From contig NZ_CP019724.1 in assembly GCF_002005225.1 (NCBI RefSeq), positions 7,041,001 to 7,105,000 of the forward strand: a stretch of DNA of 64,000 nt, given 5' to 3'. Below, piece by piece: positions 33,801-45,515 of this stretch (position 1 is the first letter of the stretch; every line of letters starts with the position of its first letter). The notes under the pieces are model-generated. The model was not told the DNA's origin, searched no databases, and saw nothing but the letters and a program-made list of their open reading frames with translations. The stretch is from Streptomyces pactum. GTDB lineage: Bacteria; Actinomycetota; Actinomycetes; Streptomycetales; Streptomycetaceae. The translations under genes and the position numbers were made by a program.

Positions 33801-35520
33801 CGCCGGCGCCCCCGACGACGTACCGCAGGACGCGCCGGACGACGGCACGAGCGCGCCGAAGACGTCCCTGCCCGCCCTCCGCGAGGCCTACCGTGCGGCC
33901 TCCCAGCTCTACGAGAAGGTCGGCGTCGGCGCCGACCTGCGGGCCGAACAGGCCCGCGCGGAGAGCGACGAGAGCGCGGCCCGCGCCGAACTGGACCGGC
34001 TCAGCAACAAGGTGCGCACCAGGGCCGGGCAACTGCTGGAGTCGCCCGACGGCTCCGACGGACCGTCCCGGCAGGCCGCCGCCGCCCGCGCCGAGGAACT
34101 GGTGCAGCTCCTGGAGACCCGCATGTCGAGCGCGAGCGAACAGCTCGGCCGGCTGCGCGGCGAGGCCGAACGGCTCGCGCCCGAGGACGGCGACGCCCAC
34201 ACCGAACTCCCCGAGGAGCTCCTCCCGCGCGACGCCGAACACGCCCAGACCCTGCTGCGCACGGCGACCGCCGAACTCGCCGCCCGCAACGAGGCACTGA
34301 GGCAGGCCCGCGAGGCCCACGCCGAACTGCTCGACGCGCACCGGGCCGCCGAGGACGCGGCCGGCGGGTTCGACGAGGTCGCCGCCATGCTCCGCGACCT
34401 GCTGCGCGAGCAAGCGCCCGACGAGGAGCGGGAGGAGTCCGAGCCCTATCCGGGCGGTCTGGAGGAGGCCCGGCAGTCCGCCGCCGAGGCCCGCCGCTCG
34501 CTGCGCGGCTGCGCCGCCGACCTGTCCTCCGCCGAGGCCGCCGTGCGCGAGGCGAGCGACGTCCTCGTCCGGCACGCCAACTCCACCCGCTACGAGCAGG
34601 TGCGCACCCCGGCCCGCCAGCAGATCCGCGAGCTGCCAGCCTCCGCGCTGCCCGAGCACGCGGGCAAGTGGGCGGACGCCTTCGCGCCCCGCCTCCGTGT
34701 CCTGACCGACGAACTGGCCCAGTTGGAACGCAACCGCGACTCGATCGTGGACCGGCTGCGCGGCCTGGTCGAGTCGGCCCTCGCCACGCTCCGCTCCGCC
34801 CAGCGCCTCTCCCGGCTGCCGGAGGGCCTCGGTGAGTGGTCGGGGCAGGAGTTCCTGCGCATCCGCTTCGAGGAACCCGACCAGGCAACACTCACCGAGC
34901 GGCTCGGCGAGGTCGTCGACGAGGCCACCCGGGCCGCCGTGAAGAAGAACTCCGACCTGCGCCGCGACGGCATGTCCCTGCTGCTGCGCGGCGTCGCCGC
35001 CGCCCTTCAGCCCAAGGGCGTCGCCGTCGAGATCCTCAAGCCCGACGCCGTACTGCGCGCCGAGCGCGTCCCCGTCGGCCAGATGGGTGACGTCTTCTCC
35101 GGTGGCCAGCTCCTCACCGCGGCCATCGCCCTGTACTGCACGATGGCCGCGCTCCGAAGCAACGACCGGGGCCGCGACCGGCACCGGCACGCAGGCACCC
35201 TGTTCCTCGACAACCCCATCGGCCGTGCCAACGCCACCTACCTGCTGGAGCTCCAGCGCGCGGTGTCCGACGCGCTCGGCGTCCAGCTCCTCTACACCAC
35301 CGGCCTGTTCGACACGACGGCGCTGGCCGAGTTCCCGCTGGTGATCCGGCTGCGCAACGACGCCGACCTCAGGGCCGGTCTCAAGTACATCAGCGTGGAG
35401 GAGCACCTGAGGCCGGGACTGCCCCAGCCGGCCCCGGCCGGTGACGGCGCAGGCGAGACGGTGCACAGCGAGATCACGGCGACCCGGATGTTCAGACGGC
35501 CCACCCAGTCACCCGCCTAG
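30853..35520 (+). CDS. Giant SMC-like ATPase (MukB/MksB/JetC-like)
   Basis: A 1555-residue protein with split ATPase heads joined by long coiled coils. The N-terminal head carries the Walker A FLENGGGKSVLLKLI (Lys 69). Residues ~300-600 and ~810-1250 are Ala/Glu/Arg heptad-rich helices; a globular, hinge-like block lies at ~645-805. The C-terminal head shows the ABC signature VFSGGQLL (~1415) and the Walker B TLFLDNPIGRAN (~1453), where Asn replaces the usual catalytic Glu. This is the condensin-like motor of the operon, expected to act on DNA with the two smaller subunits. It is larger than typical MukB or JetC. No JetD-type nuclease gene follows. The 3' end overlaps a convergent oxygenase gene by 12 bases. 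Confidence 0.8.
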   Translation: MYELSRVRLYSIGPAGARYADTVLDLRGVGEPVPDPAPTQAEFFEEEPVGPPRRPAPAGVLFLENGGGKSVLLKLIFSVMLPGHRNTLGGASSGVLRKFLLADDCGHVALEWQHVQTGECVVVGKASEWRGRQVSGDPRKFAEAWYSFRPGPGLTLDNLPVAEATAVRPPVEGVSGAQGRRRTMKGFRDAITEAGKAYPHLEVHWEEIHDRWIEHLGDLGLDPELFRYQREMNADEGEAAGLFAVKKDSDFTDLLLRAVTDTRDTDGLADLVGGFGNKLGRRAELIAERDFTAGSVDLLGRIVEATDARTRARDIHTAAERRTRSLARRLSSRGTQERGRAGDLAQRVTAAAYAVTHAESARDRSSLIAAELAYRHASLALTGAEKAAAAQKRELADARTLHSAWQAAEAVLRHRAAADRVARVSAAIQEAERDAAPALAARAKAAVDLVRALHAAAGKAEHHANEEEERSAALQEVSDAAHRDSTTAATEAQRARSEAGHLRQRLTEVEQETAEAVRAGWLDDSAPDADPARAALAASDAEKTTVAAWDTAREAARRATEHAREAAAAESRAELTAARAADAATAAERAHEAEHRTARALTAEERLAELLGLDAGTRPGIPQPRRDADRGDRASAPPSAPEGALTPEELDRFADELGGLLEDTVSSAERQLFELRTAAADDSRILGALGDGGLLPPGPDVLATVEFLGEHGIPALPGWRYLAQAVDPADHARVLAARPELVDGVIITDPDSHTRARDVLGDAALLPRSAVAVGTAAALLAPTPAPDSDTGDVFLVPPNPAMHDEHAADEERHALRARATERDEEIRALAARLGKDRELAARLSSWRAGCPAGRLAELARTAEEVRSFAEETEAELTEARTVRAEADESAAEAVRMRDERQEAAQKARRAADALAGLAFRLRERAGWQVRLRELADEGAEAEARAQACLERARAADEDRRAAQRAADDARRTARTLRAERSEIAGAPDDVPQDAPDDGTSAPKTSLPALREAYRAASQLYEKVGVGADLRAEQARAESDESAARAELDRLSNKVRTRAGQLLESPDGSDGPSRQAAAARAEELVQLLETRMSSASEQLGRLRGEAERLAPEDGDAHTELPEELLPRDAEHAQTLLRTATAELAARNEALRQAREAHAELLDAHRAAEDAAGGFDEVAAMLRDLLREQAPDEEREESEPYPGGLEEARQSAAEARRSLRGCAADLSSAEAAVREASDVLVRHANSTRYEQVRTPARQQIRELPASALPEHAGKWADAFAPRLRVLTDELAQLERNRDSIVDRLRGLVESALATLRSAQRLSRLPEGLGEWSGQEFLRIRFEEPDQATLTERLGEVVDEATRAAVKKNSDLRRDGMSLLLRGVAAALQPKGVAVEILKPDAVLRAERVPVGQMGDVFSGGQLLTAAIALYCTMAALRSNDRGRDRHRHAGTLFLDNPIGRANATYLLELQRAVSDALGVQLLYTTGLFDTTALAEFPLVIRLRNDADLRAGLKYISVEEHLRPGLPQPAPAGDGAGETVHSEITATRMFRRPTQSPA

Positions 35521-36657
35521 CCCGGCCCCGCCGCCGGGGCCGGCGAGCCGTTCCAGCAGCCACTCGTGGAAGATCCCGATGTGGTGCTCGGTCGGCACGA
35601 GGACCCCGCCCGCACGGTAGGCCCGCGACGCCATGGCGGGCTGGGTCCGCTCGCACGCCTCGAAGTCCTGCGTGTTGACCCGGTGGAACAGCTCGACCGA
35701 CTTCGACAGGTCGGCCCCGGACGCCACGACCTCGGGTGCGTACAGCCAGTCGCACTCGACGACCGTGCGGTCCTCGGCGAGCGGGAACATGCGGTGCAGG
35801 ATCACGTGGTCGGGCACGAGGTTGACGAAGACCGTCGGCTTGACGGTGACGGCGTAGTAGCGGCGGTCCTGGTCCTGAGACACCTCGGGCAGCCTGCCGA
35901 GGCCCTCGCTGCCGTCGACCGTGAAGCCCCGCACCTCCTCGCCGAACTCGGCGCCGTGGCCCACGTAGTACTGGGCCGCGTAGCCGTCGGCGAACTCCGG
36001 CAGCACGTCGGTGAGTTCGGGGTGGATGGTGGCGCAGTGGTAGCACTCCATGAAGTTTTCGACGATCAGCTTCCAGTTCGCCCGCACGTCGTACCTGACG
36101 CGCCGCCCGAGCGCCAGGTTCTCCGTCCCGTACCGCTCGATCGCGGCCGGGTCTCCGAGCCGTTCGACGACCGCGCCCCGCACCGTCTCCTCGAAGGAGG
36201 GCGGCGCCTCGGCCAGGCACACCCAGGCGTAGCCGAGCCACTCGCGCAGGGCCACCCCGACCAGGCCGTACGCCGAACGGTCGACGTCCGGCATCCGCGT
36301 CAGGCCGGGCGCGGCGACCAGCCTGCCGTCGAGGTCGTACGTCCACGCGTGGTACGGACACTGGAGGCTGCGGCGCACCTCGCCGGAGTCCGCCACACAG
36401 AGCCGGGCTCCGCGGTGCCGGCAGATGTTGAGGAAGGCGCGCAGCTCACCCGCGCGGTTACGCGTGATGACGACGCTCTCGCTCCCGACCTGCACGGTGC
36501 GGAAGGCGCCGGGCCGGTCCAGGTCGGCGCCGCGGACGGCACAGAACCACATCGACTCGAAGACGTGCCGCTGTTCCTGACGGAAGACCTCCGGGTCGGT
36601 GTAGTAATGGCCCGGCAGGGTCGCGATGAGGCTGGGGGACAGGGGAGTCGTCGTCAC
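35509..36657 (-). CDS. Rieske non-heme iron oxygenase (GbcA-like)
   Basis: A 382-residue oxygenase alpha subunit. The Rieske [2Fe-2S] ligands are Cys79, His81, Cys100 and His103 ([10 protein letters not shown] and [10 protein letters not shown]). The mononuclear iron site includes His207 and His212 in [15 protein letters not shown]. The length and the sarcosine-oxidase neighbour match glycine betaine monooxygenase GbcA, which removes a methyl group as formaldehyde; carnitine- or stachydrine-type substrates are alternatives. The start is GTG at 36657 behind GAGGAG, overlapping the sarcosine-oxidase stop as GTGA. Electrons probably come from the ferredoxin and reductase encoded divergently at 42.9-44.5 kb. 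Confidence 0.88.
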   Translation of the reverse strand: MTTTPLSPSLIATLPGHYYTDPEVFRQEQRHVFESMWFCAVRGADLDRPGAFRTVQVGSESVVITRNRAGELRAFLNICRHRGARLCVADSGEVRRSLQCPYHAWTYDLDGRLVAAPGLTRMPDVDRSAYGLVGVALREWLGYAWVCLAEAPPSFEETVRGAVVERLGDPAAIERYGTENLALGRRVRYDVRANWKLIVENFMECYHCATIHPELTDVLPEFADGYAAQYYVGHGAEFGEEVRGFTVDGSEGLGRLPEVSQDQDRRYYAVTVKPTVFVNLVPDHVILHRMFPLAEDRTVVECDWLYAPEVVASGADLSKSVELFHRVNTQDFEACERTQPAMASRAYRAGGVLVPTEHHIGIFHEWLLERLAGPGGGAGLGG

Positions 36658-37859
36658 GTGCGTGCTCCTCGGGCGGGCGCGGCGGCGGTGGGGGTCCCCC
36701 CGCTCGGGCGGAGCCGAGGGTGGGGGCGGGCAGGGTCGAACAGACCGATGGGGTGGGCGGTGGCGCCGGTCAGGGCCAGGTCGGCGAGGATCTCGCCCAC
36801 GACGGGCGTGAACTTGAAGCCGTGCCCGGAGAAGCCGCAGGCCACGGTCACCGAGCCGGGGTGCGCGGGGTGCCGCGCGATGACGAAGTGCTCGTCCGGC
36901 GTGGTGGTGTACATACAGGTCGCGGCCTTGAGGAAGGTCCCGGGCAGGTCCGGGACACGGCCGGACATGTGCGCGGCCATCGCCTCCACCTCGTGGTCGT
37001 GCACGGTCCGGTCGATGGTCTCCGGGGTGGTGGCCCGCCCCTTGCGGAAGAAGGCGACCTTGGCACCGTGATCGGGACCGTCGATGGCCGGGAAGCCGTA
37101 GACCTGGACGCCGGCCGCGTCCTCCCAGACGTAGATCGGCTGGTTGGCGGGGAGGAAGGGCCGGGTGCCGTTCCTCGGCTGGAACCAGTACATGACCTGC
37201 CGCTCGACCGTGAAGGGCACCCCCAGGTCCGTCAGCAGCCGCGGTGCCCAGGCGCCCGGGCAGACGACCAGTTGGGAGGCGGTGTAGGTGTTCTCGGCGG
37301 TGTGCACCCGCACGCCGTCCCGGTACGGCTCCCACCGTGTCATCGGCTCGTCGAAGTGCAGGTCGGCGTCCTGCCGGGTGGCGAGCTGGAGGTGGGCCGC
37401 GACCGTGTTCTCGGGGCGCAGGAGACCGGCCTTGGCCTCGTGGAGCGCGACCTCGTCGTCCGCCGGCGTGAGCGTCGGGAAACGGCGGCGGATCTCCCTG
37501 GCGTCCAGGATCTCGTGCGGCAGGTCCCACTCGCGTGCCGAGCGCAGCGAGCCGGAGACGGTCCACGAGTCGGGCCGGCCGACCATCACCCCGCCGCAGA
37601 GCAGGGCGATGTCCCGGCCGGTGGCCCGCTCCAGGTCCTCGTACAGCTCGTAGGCCCGCAGGAGGAGAGGTACGTACGCCGGGTCCTCGAAGTACGACTG
37701 CCGGGTGACCCGGGAGCCGCCGTGGCTGGAGCCCCGGTTGTGCACCGGGCCGAACTTCTCCAGACCAAGTACGCGGGCGCCCCGCGCGGACAGATGGTGG
37801 ACGGCGGCGCTGCCCATGCCGCCGAGCCCGATGACGATCACGTCGTAGGTGGGGGACAT
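36654..37859 (-). CDS. Monomeric sarcosine oxidase / N-methyl amino acid oxidase
   Basis: A 401-residue flavoprotein of the MSOX/SolA type. The dinucleotide fold is [52 protein letters not shown] and the C-terminal [18 protein letters not shown] are family hallmarks. It oxidises N-methyl amino acids such as sarcosine to the amine plus formaldehyde and hydrogen peroxide. ATG at 37859 has AGGAGG upstream. The monomeric form is used here rather than the four-subunit SoxBDAG. It is coupled to the Rieske gene downstream and follows the GcvT-fusion dehydrogenase gene by 11 bases. Confidence 0.9.
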   Translation of the reverse strand: MSPTYDVIVIGLGGMGSAAVHHLSARGARVLGLEKFGPVHNRGSSHGGSRVTRQSYFEDPAYVPLLLRAYELYEDLERATGRDIALLCGGVMVGRPDSWTVSGSLRSAREWDLPHEILDAREIRRRFPTLTPADDEVALHEAKAGLLRPENTVAAHLQLATRQDADLHFDEPMTRWEPYRDGVRVHTAENTYTASQLVVCPGAWAPRLLTDLGVPFTVERQVMYWFQPRNGTRPFLPANQPIYVWEDAAGVQVYGFPAIDGPDHGAKVAFFRKGRATTPETIDRTVHDHEVEAMAAHMSGRVPDLPGTFLKAATCMYTTTPDEHFVIARHPAHPGSVTVACGFSGHGFKFTPVVGEILADLALTGATAHPIGLFDPARPHPRLRPSGGTPTAAAPARGART

Positions 37860-37870
37860 CGGAGCGCCTC

Positions 37871-41424
<3,554 letters not shown>

Positions 41425-41440
41425 GGCAAGCTCCTCTGCT

Positions 41441-41480
41441 GTTGCGCATGGCACGATGGGTTGCGCTATGGGGAACATAG
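41441..41480 (-). promoter_or_regulatory. Candidate IclR operators before the demethylation operon
   Basis: Two GTTGCGC-type elements (GTTGCGCATGG at 41441-41451 and GTTGCGCTATGG at 41460-41471) are followed by CTATG-GGGAA-CATAG (41466-41480), a 5-5-5 inverted repeat. A near-identical GTTGCGCATAGCG occurs in the promoter gap between iclR and the ferredoxin gene. Confidence 0.5.
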
Positions 41481-41660
41481 TGGGAATGCCGTCGAGTGGC
41501 CGTCAAGAGGTGCGGGTTAACCCTTGGCAAAAGGGCCGGGGGCGGTCTCGGGGCCGAATCCCGCCGGACGCACCACGGCGCGGAACCGGAGGAATTCCTT
41601 CGGATTCCCGGCCCCGCGCCGTCGGTCCACTCCCGCTCCGTCGAGTCCTGCGCGTCCCGC

Positions 41661-41745
41661 CCGTCGTGCCTCCGTCGTGCCCGTCGTGCCCGTCGTGCCT
41701 CCGTCGTGCCCGTCGTGCCCGTCGTGCCCGTCGTGCCCGTCGTGC
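41661..41745 (+). repeat. Nine copies of a 9-base repeat (CCGTCGTGC)
   Basis: Nine perfect CCGTCGTGC units occur between 41661 and 41745, with two CT dinucleotide interruptions. Related degenerate units (CCGTCTGTGC) continue to about 41800. Confidence 0.9.
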
Positions 41746-41857
41746 CGGGACTGTGCGTCCGTCGCGTCCCGTGCCGTCTGTGCCGTCTGTGCCCGTGCCG
41801 TCCGCTGCGCCTTCTGGGCCGCCCGGGTCGTCCCGGGCCGCGCCGCCCGGCGCCGGT

Positions 41858-42679
41858 TCAGCAGCCGTAGCCCATACGGCGGGACAGCTCGACCCCCGCC
41901 GCCAGTGCGCGCTTCGCCAGGTCCGGCAGCCGGTCCGGCGTCAGCCGGTACACCGGTCCCGAGACGCTGATCGAGGCGATCACCTTGCCGTCGTGGGAAC
42001 GGACGGGTGCCGCCACGGCCGCGAGCCCGATCTCCAGCTCCTCCTGCGTGATCGCGTAGCCCTGCTCGGCCACGGTCTCCAACTCGCCGCGCAGCATCGC
42101 CGCGCCGGTGACGGTGCGCTCGGTGAACCGGTGCAGCGGACGGGCCAGCAGGCCCTCGCGCAGAGTGGTCGGCAGGTGGGCGAGGAGCACCTTGCCGCTG
42201 GCGGTGGCGTGCAGCGGAGTGCGCCGGCCGAGCCAGTTCTGCGCCGTCACGGAGGCGGTGCCTCGGGCCTGCATGACGTTGACCGCCGCGTCGTCGTCCA
42301 GCACCGCGATGTTCGACGTCTCGCCGAGCTCGTCGGCGAGTTCGCGGCAGACGGGCACGCCCTCCTGCGAGATGTCCAGACGCACTGCCGCCGCCCCCGC
42401 GAGGCGCAGTACACCGGCACCCAGGTAGTACTTGCCGCGCTCCTTCTCCTGGGCCACCAGACCGCGGTTCTCCAGGACGCCGAGCAGCCGGAAGGCGGTG
42501 GACTTGTGCACGTCCAGCTCGTCGGCGATCTCGGTGACGCCCGCCTCCCCGTGCCGGGCGAGGATCTCCAGCACGCTCACGGCGCGGTCCACGGACTGCA
42601 CGCTGCCGGCCGCCGCTCTGCCCTGCTTGTTCTCCACGCGTTCCCCACCCTGGTCGGGCTGCTTCTGTGTGCGGGTCAT
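41858..42679 (-). CDS. IclR-family transcriptional regulator
   Basis: A 273-residue IclR-type regulator. The winged helix is SVDRAVSVLEILARHGEAGVTEIADELDVHKSTAFRLLGVLENRGLV; the C-terminal ligand domain includes LHATASGKVLLAHLP and GYAITQEELEIGLAAVAAPV. It lies between the demethylation operon (same strand, downstream) and the divergent ferredoxin/reductase genes, and repeated GTTGCGCAT motifs in both promoter regions make it the likely regulator of all of them. ATG at 42679 is used; a GTG at 42637 behind GGGG would remove 14 residues. Confidence 0.9.
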   Translation of the reverse strand: MTRTQKQPDQGGERVENKQGRAAAGSVQSVDRAVSVLEILARHGEAGVTEIADELDVHKSTAFRLLGVLENRGLVAQEKERGKYYLGAGVLRLAGAAAVRLDISQEGVPVCRELADELGETSNIAVLDDDAAVNVMQARGTASVTAQNWLGRRTPLHATASGKVLLAHLPTTLREGLLARPLHRFTERTVTGAAMLRGELETVAEQGYAITQEELEIGLAAVAAPVRSHDGKVIASISVSGPVYRLTPDRLPDLAKRALAAGVELSRRMGYGC

Positions 42680-42762
42680 GGCTCAACTCTCACTGCCTGG
42701 CGGCCCCGTTCGGACCGCATCTGCGGGAAGCCCTTGACGCCACGGGCGCCCGCCCGGATTCT

Positions 42763-42807
42763 GTTGCGCATAGCGCTCTCCAGTGCGCCATGTGAAACAT
42801 CATGTTA
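42763..42807. promoter_or_regulatory. Candidate IclR operator between iclR and the ferredoxin gene
   Basis: GTTGCGCATAGCG (42763-42775) repeats the element found before the demethylation operon. A nearby AACATCATGTT palindrome (42797-42807) is a second candidate. Confidence 0.45.
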
Positions 42808-42885
42808 CCGAAGCGTCCGGATCCCGGAAGGGTACGCGTTCCCGCACCAGTCGGGACATGCGTTCCGGACCGAGAGGGGGAGCCC

Positions 42886-43209
42886 ATGATTCCCGTCTGC
42901 CGCCTCGAAGACCTCCCCAAGGGCGGGTCCACCCGTGTCGGGACGAGTCCGCCGATCGCCGTCTTCCACACCGACGACGGTGACCTCTACGCCATCGACG
43001 ACACGTGCAGCCACCAGGACGCCTCTCTTTCCGAGGGCTGGCTGGAGGGCTGCCTGGTCGAATGCCCGCTGCACGCCGCGTCGTTCGACCTCCGGACAGG
43101 CCGGCCGACCTGCCTCCCGGCCCGCAGGCCCGTACGCACCCACCGCGTCAGCGTCCACGAGGGTGTCGTGCACGTCCATCTCGCCGCGGAGGAGGGGAGC
43201 GCCGCATGA
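42886..43209 (+). CDS. Rieske-type [2Fe-2S] ferredoxin
   Basis: A 107-residue ferredoxin. The cluster ligands are in TCSHQDASLSEG and ECPLHAASFDL, the Rieske CxH...CxxH pattern. It begins with MIPVCRLEDLPKGG at ATG 42886, right after GAGAGGGGGAG. It is coupled (ATGA) to a ferredoxin reductase and divergent from iclR. Rieske ferredoxins of this type shuttle electrons to Rieske oxygenases, here most likely the GbcA-like enzyme at 35.5-36.7 kb. Confidence 0.9.
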   Translation: MIPVCRLEDLPKGGSTRVGTSPPIAVFHTDDGDLYAIDDTCSHQDASLSEGWLEGCLVECPLHAASFDLRTGRPTCLPARRPVRTHRVSVHEGVVHVHLAAEEGSAA

Positions 43210-44453
43210 GGACCGTGACGGTCGTCGGCGCCTCGCTCTCCGGTCTCTACGCCGCCCGGGAACTGCGCGCCCAGGGGTTCGACGGCCGACTGGTGATCGT
43301 CGGCGAGGAACCTCACCGGCCCTACGACCGCCCTCCCCTCTCCAAGGACTTCCTCACCGGCCGGGCCGGCGAGGACCGACTGGCGCTCACCGACGCCGAG
43401 GAGACCGCCGGCCTGGACGCCGAGTGGCTGCTCGGCGTCCGTGCCCGCGGCCTGGACGCCCGCGGCCGCACCGTGCTGCTCGACGACGGCCGCGCGGTGT
43501 CCACCGACGGCGTCGTCGTCGCCACCGGCGCCTCGGCCCGGCACCTCCCCGGCGACGGCCTGGCCGGCGTCCACACCCTGCGCACCCTGGACGACGCCCG
43601 CGCCCTGCGGGCGGAACTCACCCGCGGCCCGCGCAGGGTCGTCGTGATCGGCGGCGGCTTCATCGGTGCGGAGACGGCCTCCTCGTGTGCCGCCCTCGGT
43701 CACACCGTCACCGTCGTCGAGGCCGCTCCGCTGCCGCTCGTGCCCCAACTCGGCACCGAGATGGCCGCCGTGTGCGCCACGCTGCACCGCCGCGAGGGTG
43801 CCGAACTCGTCACCGGTGCGTCCGTGGCAGCCCTGCGCGGCACGGGCGTCGTCACCGCGGTGACACTCTCCGACGGCCGCTCCCTGCCCGCGGACGTGGT
43901 GATCGTCGGCATCGGCGCCACGCCCAGCACAGCCTGGCTGGCGGGGTCGGCGCTGGTGCTGAACGACGGCGTTGTCTGTGACGACGGCTGTGTGACGTCC
44001 CTGCCCCAGGTGGTCGCCGCCGGTGACGTGGCCCGCGTCGGGGGCACGCGCGCGGAACACTGGACCTCCGCCACGGAGCAGCCCCGGGTGGCCGTGACCA
44101 ACCTGCTCGCCGGGCGGACCGTGGAGTACGCGAGGACGCTGCCGTACTTCTGGTCCGACCAGTACGGCGCCCGCCTCCAGTTCGCCGGCCGGCGCCGGGA
44201 GGGAGACACCGTCCGCATCGTCGAGGGCGAGACCGCCGACGGCGTACCGGCCGACGACGGCTTCCTCGCCCGCTACGAACGGGACGGACGTACGACCGCG
44301 GTGCTCTCCGTGGACCGCCCACGCGCCTTCATGCGGGCCCGACGCGAACTCGCCCGCGAGACCGAGCGGACGTGGCCGACGGACGGCCCGGCGCGGCCGG
44401 CGGGTGATCGGGACCGGACGGCGGGTGACCGGGTGCGGCCGGCGGTGCTGTGA
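43206..44453 (+). CDS. FAD-dependent ferredoxin reductase
   Basis: A 415-residue pyridine nucleotide-disulfide oxidoreductase of the ferredoxin-reductase type. FAD binding is by TVVGASLSGLYAARELRAQG, NAD(P)H binding by VVVIGGGFIGAETASSCAALGHTV, with RPYDRPPLSKDFLTG and the late VVAAGDVARV. It passes electrons from NAD(P)H to the ferredoxin encoded immediately upstream; the two overlap as ATGA. The C-terminal ~40 residues beyond the fold are Arg/Asp-rich repeats (DRDRTAGDRVRPA). In Pseudomonas the betaine oxygenase uses a single fused reductase (GbcB), so this two-protein chain is a variation. Confidence 0.92.
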   Translation: MRTVTVVGASLSGLYAARELRAQGFDGRLVIVGEEPHRPYDRPPLSKDFLTGRAGEDRLALTDAEETAGLDAEWLLGVRARGLDARGRTVLLDDGRAVSTDGVVVATGASARHLPGDGLAGVHTLRTLDDARALRAELTRGPRRVVVIGGGFIGAETASSCAALGHTVTVVEAAPLPLVPQLGTEMAAVCATLHRREGAELVTGASVAALRGTGVVTAVTLSDGRSLPADVVIVGIGATPSTAWLAGSALVLNDGVVCDDGCVTSLPQVVAAGDVARVGGTRAEHWTSATEQPRVAVTNLLAGRTVEYARTLPYFWSDQYGARLQFAGRRREGDTVRIVEGETADGVPADDGFLARYERDGRTTAVLSVDRPRAFMRARRELARETERTWPTDGPARPAGDRDRTAGDRVRPAVL

Positions 44454-44505
44454 ACCGTGGCCCCAGTCGGCGCCCGACCACTCAGCCGGCCAGGCACCCG
44501 GCCAC

Positions 44506-45087
44506 TCAGGAGTGCGACAACTGTCCCGCGCCGCCCCGCCGGCGTATCCGCTCCCGGCTCCGTTCCGCGGACCGGGCCTGCCGCCTGGCCCGGCGACGCT
44601 CGCGTCGCATCGCCCGCGCGGTGCTGCTCGGCATCGACACCACGCCGTGCCGCTGGTTCCAGACCTGTCGTGTCACCCAGACGTCCAGCACGCCCCACGT
44701 CGCCACCACCGTGCCCGCCACGCTGCCGATCACCATGGGGAACGCCAGCCAGGATCCCGCCATCGTGCACAGGAAGGCCACCATCGCCAGGATCAGCGTC
44801 ACGGCGACGACGAGGACCGCTCGCACGGCCGCCGTACGCACCGGATCCGGGAGCCGACGCCGCCGGGCGGGCTCCTCCGTCCACAACGGCCGGTAGGCCG
44901 ACTGCCGCTCCCGCGCTTCCTGCCGCTCTCGCGCTTCCTGCCGGGCCGACCGCTCCGGCCGCTCCCGCGCCGACGACTCCGGCCCGGCCGCCGGAATGTC
45001 GCGATCCGGCGCTTCGGAGGCCGAGTCGGCCCTCAACCCGGCCGCACAGCCGTCCTCGGGCGCCCTGCGCCGCTCCGCCGTGCCCAT
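44506..45087 (-). CDS. Hypothetical membrane protein with charged tails
   Basis: A protein of about 193 residues. The N-terminal half is charged with repeated ARQEARERQEARERQ; the middle has two spans (VRAVLVVAVTLILAMVAFLCTMAG, FPMVIGSVAGTVVATWGVLDVWVTRQV); the C-terminus is strongly basic (RRERRRARRQARSAERSRERIRRRG). I do not recognise a family. ATG at 45087 is 10 bases after GGAG; ATG 45093 is an alternative. It is convergent with the ferredoxin reductase gene and divergent from the conservon. Confidence 0.65.
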   Translation of the reverse strand: MGTAERRRAPEDGCAAGLRADSASEAPDRDIPAAGPESSARERPERSARQEARERQEARERQSAYRPLWTEEPARRRRLPDPVRTAAVRAVLVVAVTLILAMVAFLCTMAGSWLAFPMVIGSVAGTVVATWGVLDVWVTRQVWNQRHGVVSMPSSTARAMRRERRRARRQARSAERSRERIRRRGGAGQLSHS

Positions 45088-45515
45088 CAACATGTCACTC
45101 CCCACCGCCAGCAGACAGCTCGCCCGTGCCCCAAGACACGGCTCCCCTCTGGCTGCCCGGCTTGCGCTGCTTTACGCCGCCCAGGGGCGGGATGCGGCTC
45201 CTGTGGCCGATTCCGCCTCCATTTCCCGTAGTGAAGTACGAACGACGGGCCCTCAAGATTCCCGGAAATCCCGCACAGCCGAAAAAATTCGGCCAATCCG
45301 TCCGCCACGCCGGTTGGACGCTCCTCCCCGCTCGCCGCCGGATCCCGGGAGGCAATCTCCCGCAATGGCCGGACAACTGACCATCGCCTGCCGCCGCTGC
45401 GGAGGCTCGGCCTCCGGACGGCTCTTCGAGTTGCCTGCGCGTGAGTAGTAGGCTCGCGCCGTTTGTTGACGTACATGTGTGCCCCTTGCTGGTGGGGGTC
45501 GAGCTGGGGGAGGCC
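45088..45515. other. Intergenic region before the conservon
   Basis: About 430 bases between the divergent membrane-protein gene and cvnA. It holds a possible 27-codon ORF (45365-45448) and, near its end, TTCGAG (45425-45430) and TAGGCT (45449-45454) 18 bases apart, a weak candidate promoter for cvnA. An AAAAAATTC patch near 45284 is A/T-rich. Confidence 0.5.
45365..45448 (+). CDS. Possible 27-residue CxxC microprotein
   Basis: ATG 45365 to TAG 45446-45448 encodes MAGQLTIACRRCGGSASGRL followed by FELPARE. It holds a CRRC pair. GGGAGG lies about 12 bases upstream within a small GGGAG/CTCCC hairpin. It ends 67 bases before cvnA. It may be chance. Confidence 0.25.
   Translation: MAGQLTIACRRCGGSASGRLFELPARE

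Larger units (their letters stand above)
41425..41857 (-). other. 433-base gap between the IclR gene and the demethylation operon
   Basis: The left part holds the operon promoter with candidate operators (41441-41480). The right part is a 9-base tandem repeat array (41661-41745) plus similar degenerate repeats up to about 41815. Translations across it are low-complexity (His-Asp-Gly runs) and I do not call a gene. Confidence 0.6.

Noticed and set aside
32851..35466. A minus-strand open frame of 871 codons opposite the SMC-like gene
   Set aside because: Low-complexity Gly/Leu/Ala/Val translation; explained as a shadow of the coding strand.
41661..41745. CRISPR array
   Set aside because: Units are only 9 bases with no unique spacers; it is a minisatellite.
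41517..42686. Minus-strand frame with HDG repeats overlapping iclR
   Set aside because: The repeat product comes from the 9-base array, and the rest is antisense or out of frame with the clear IclR protein.
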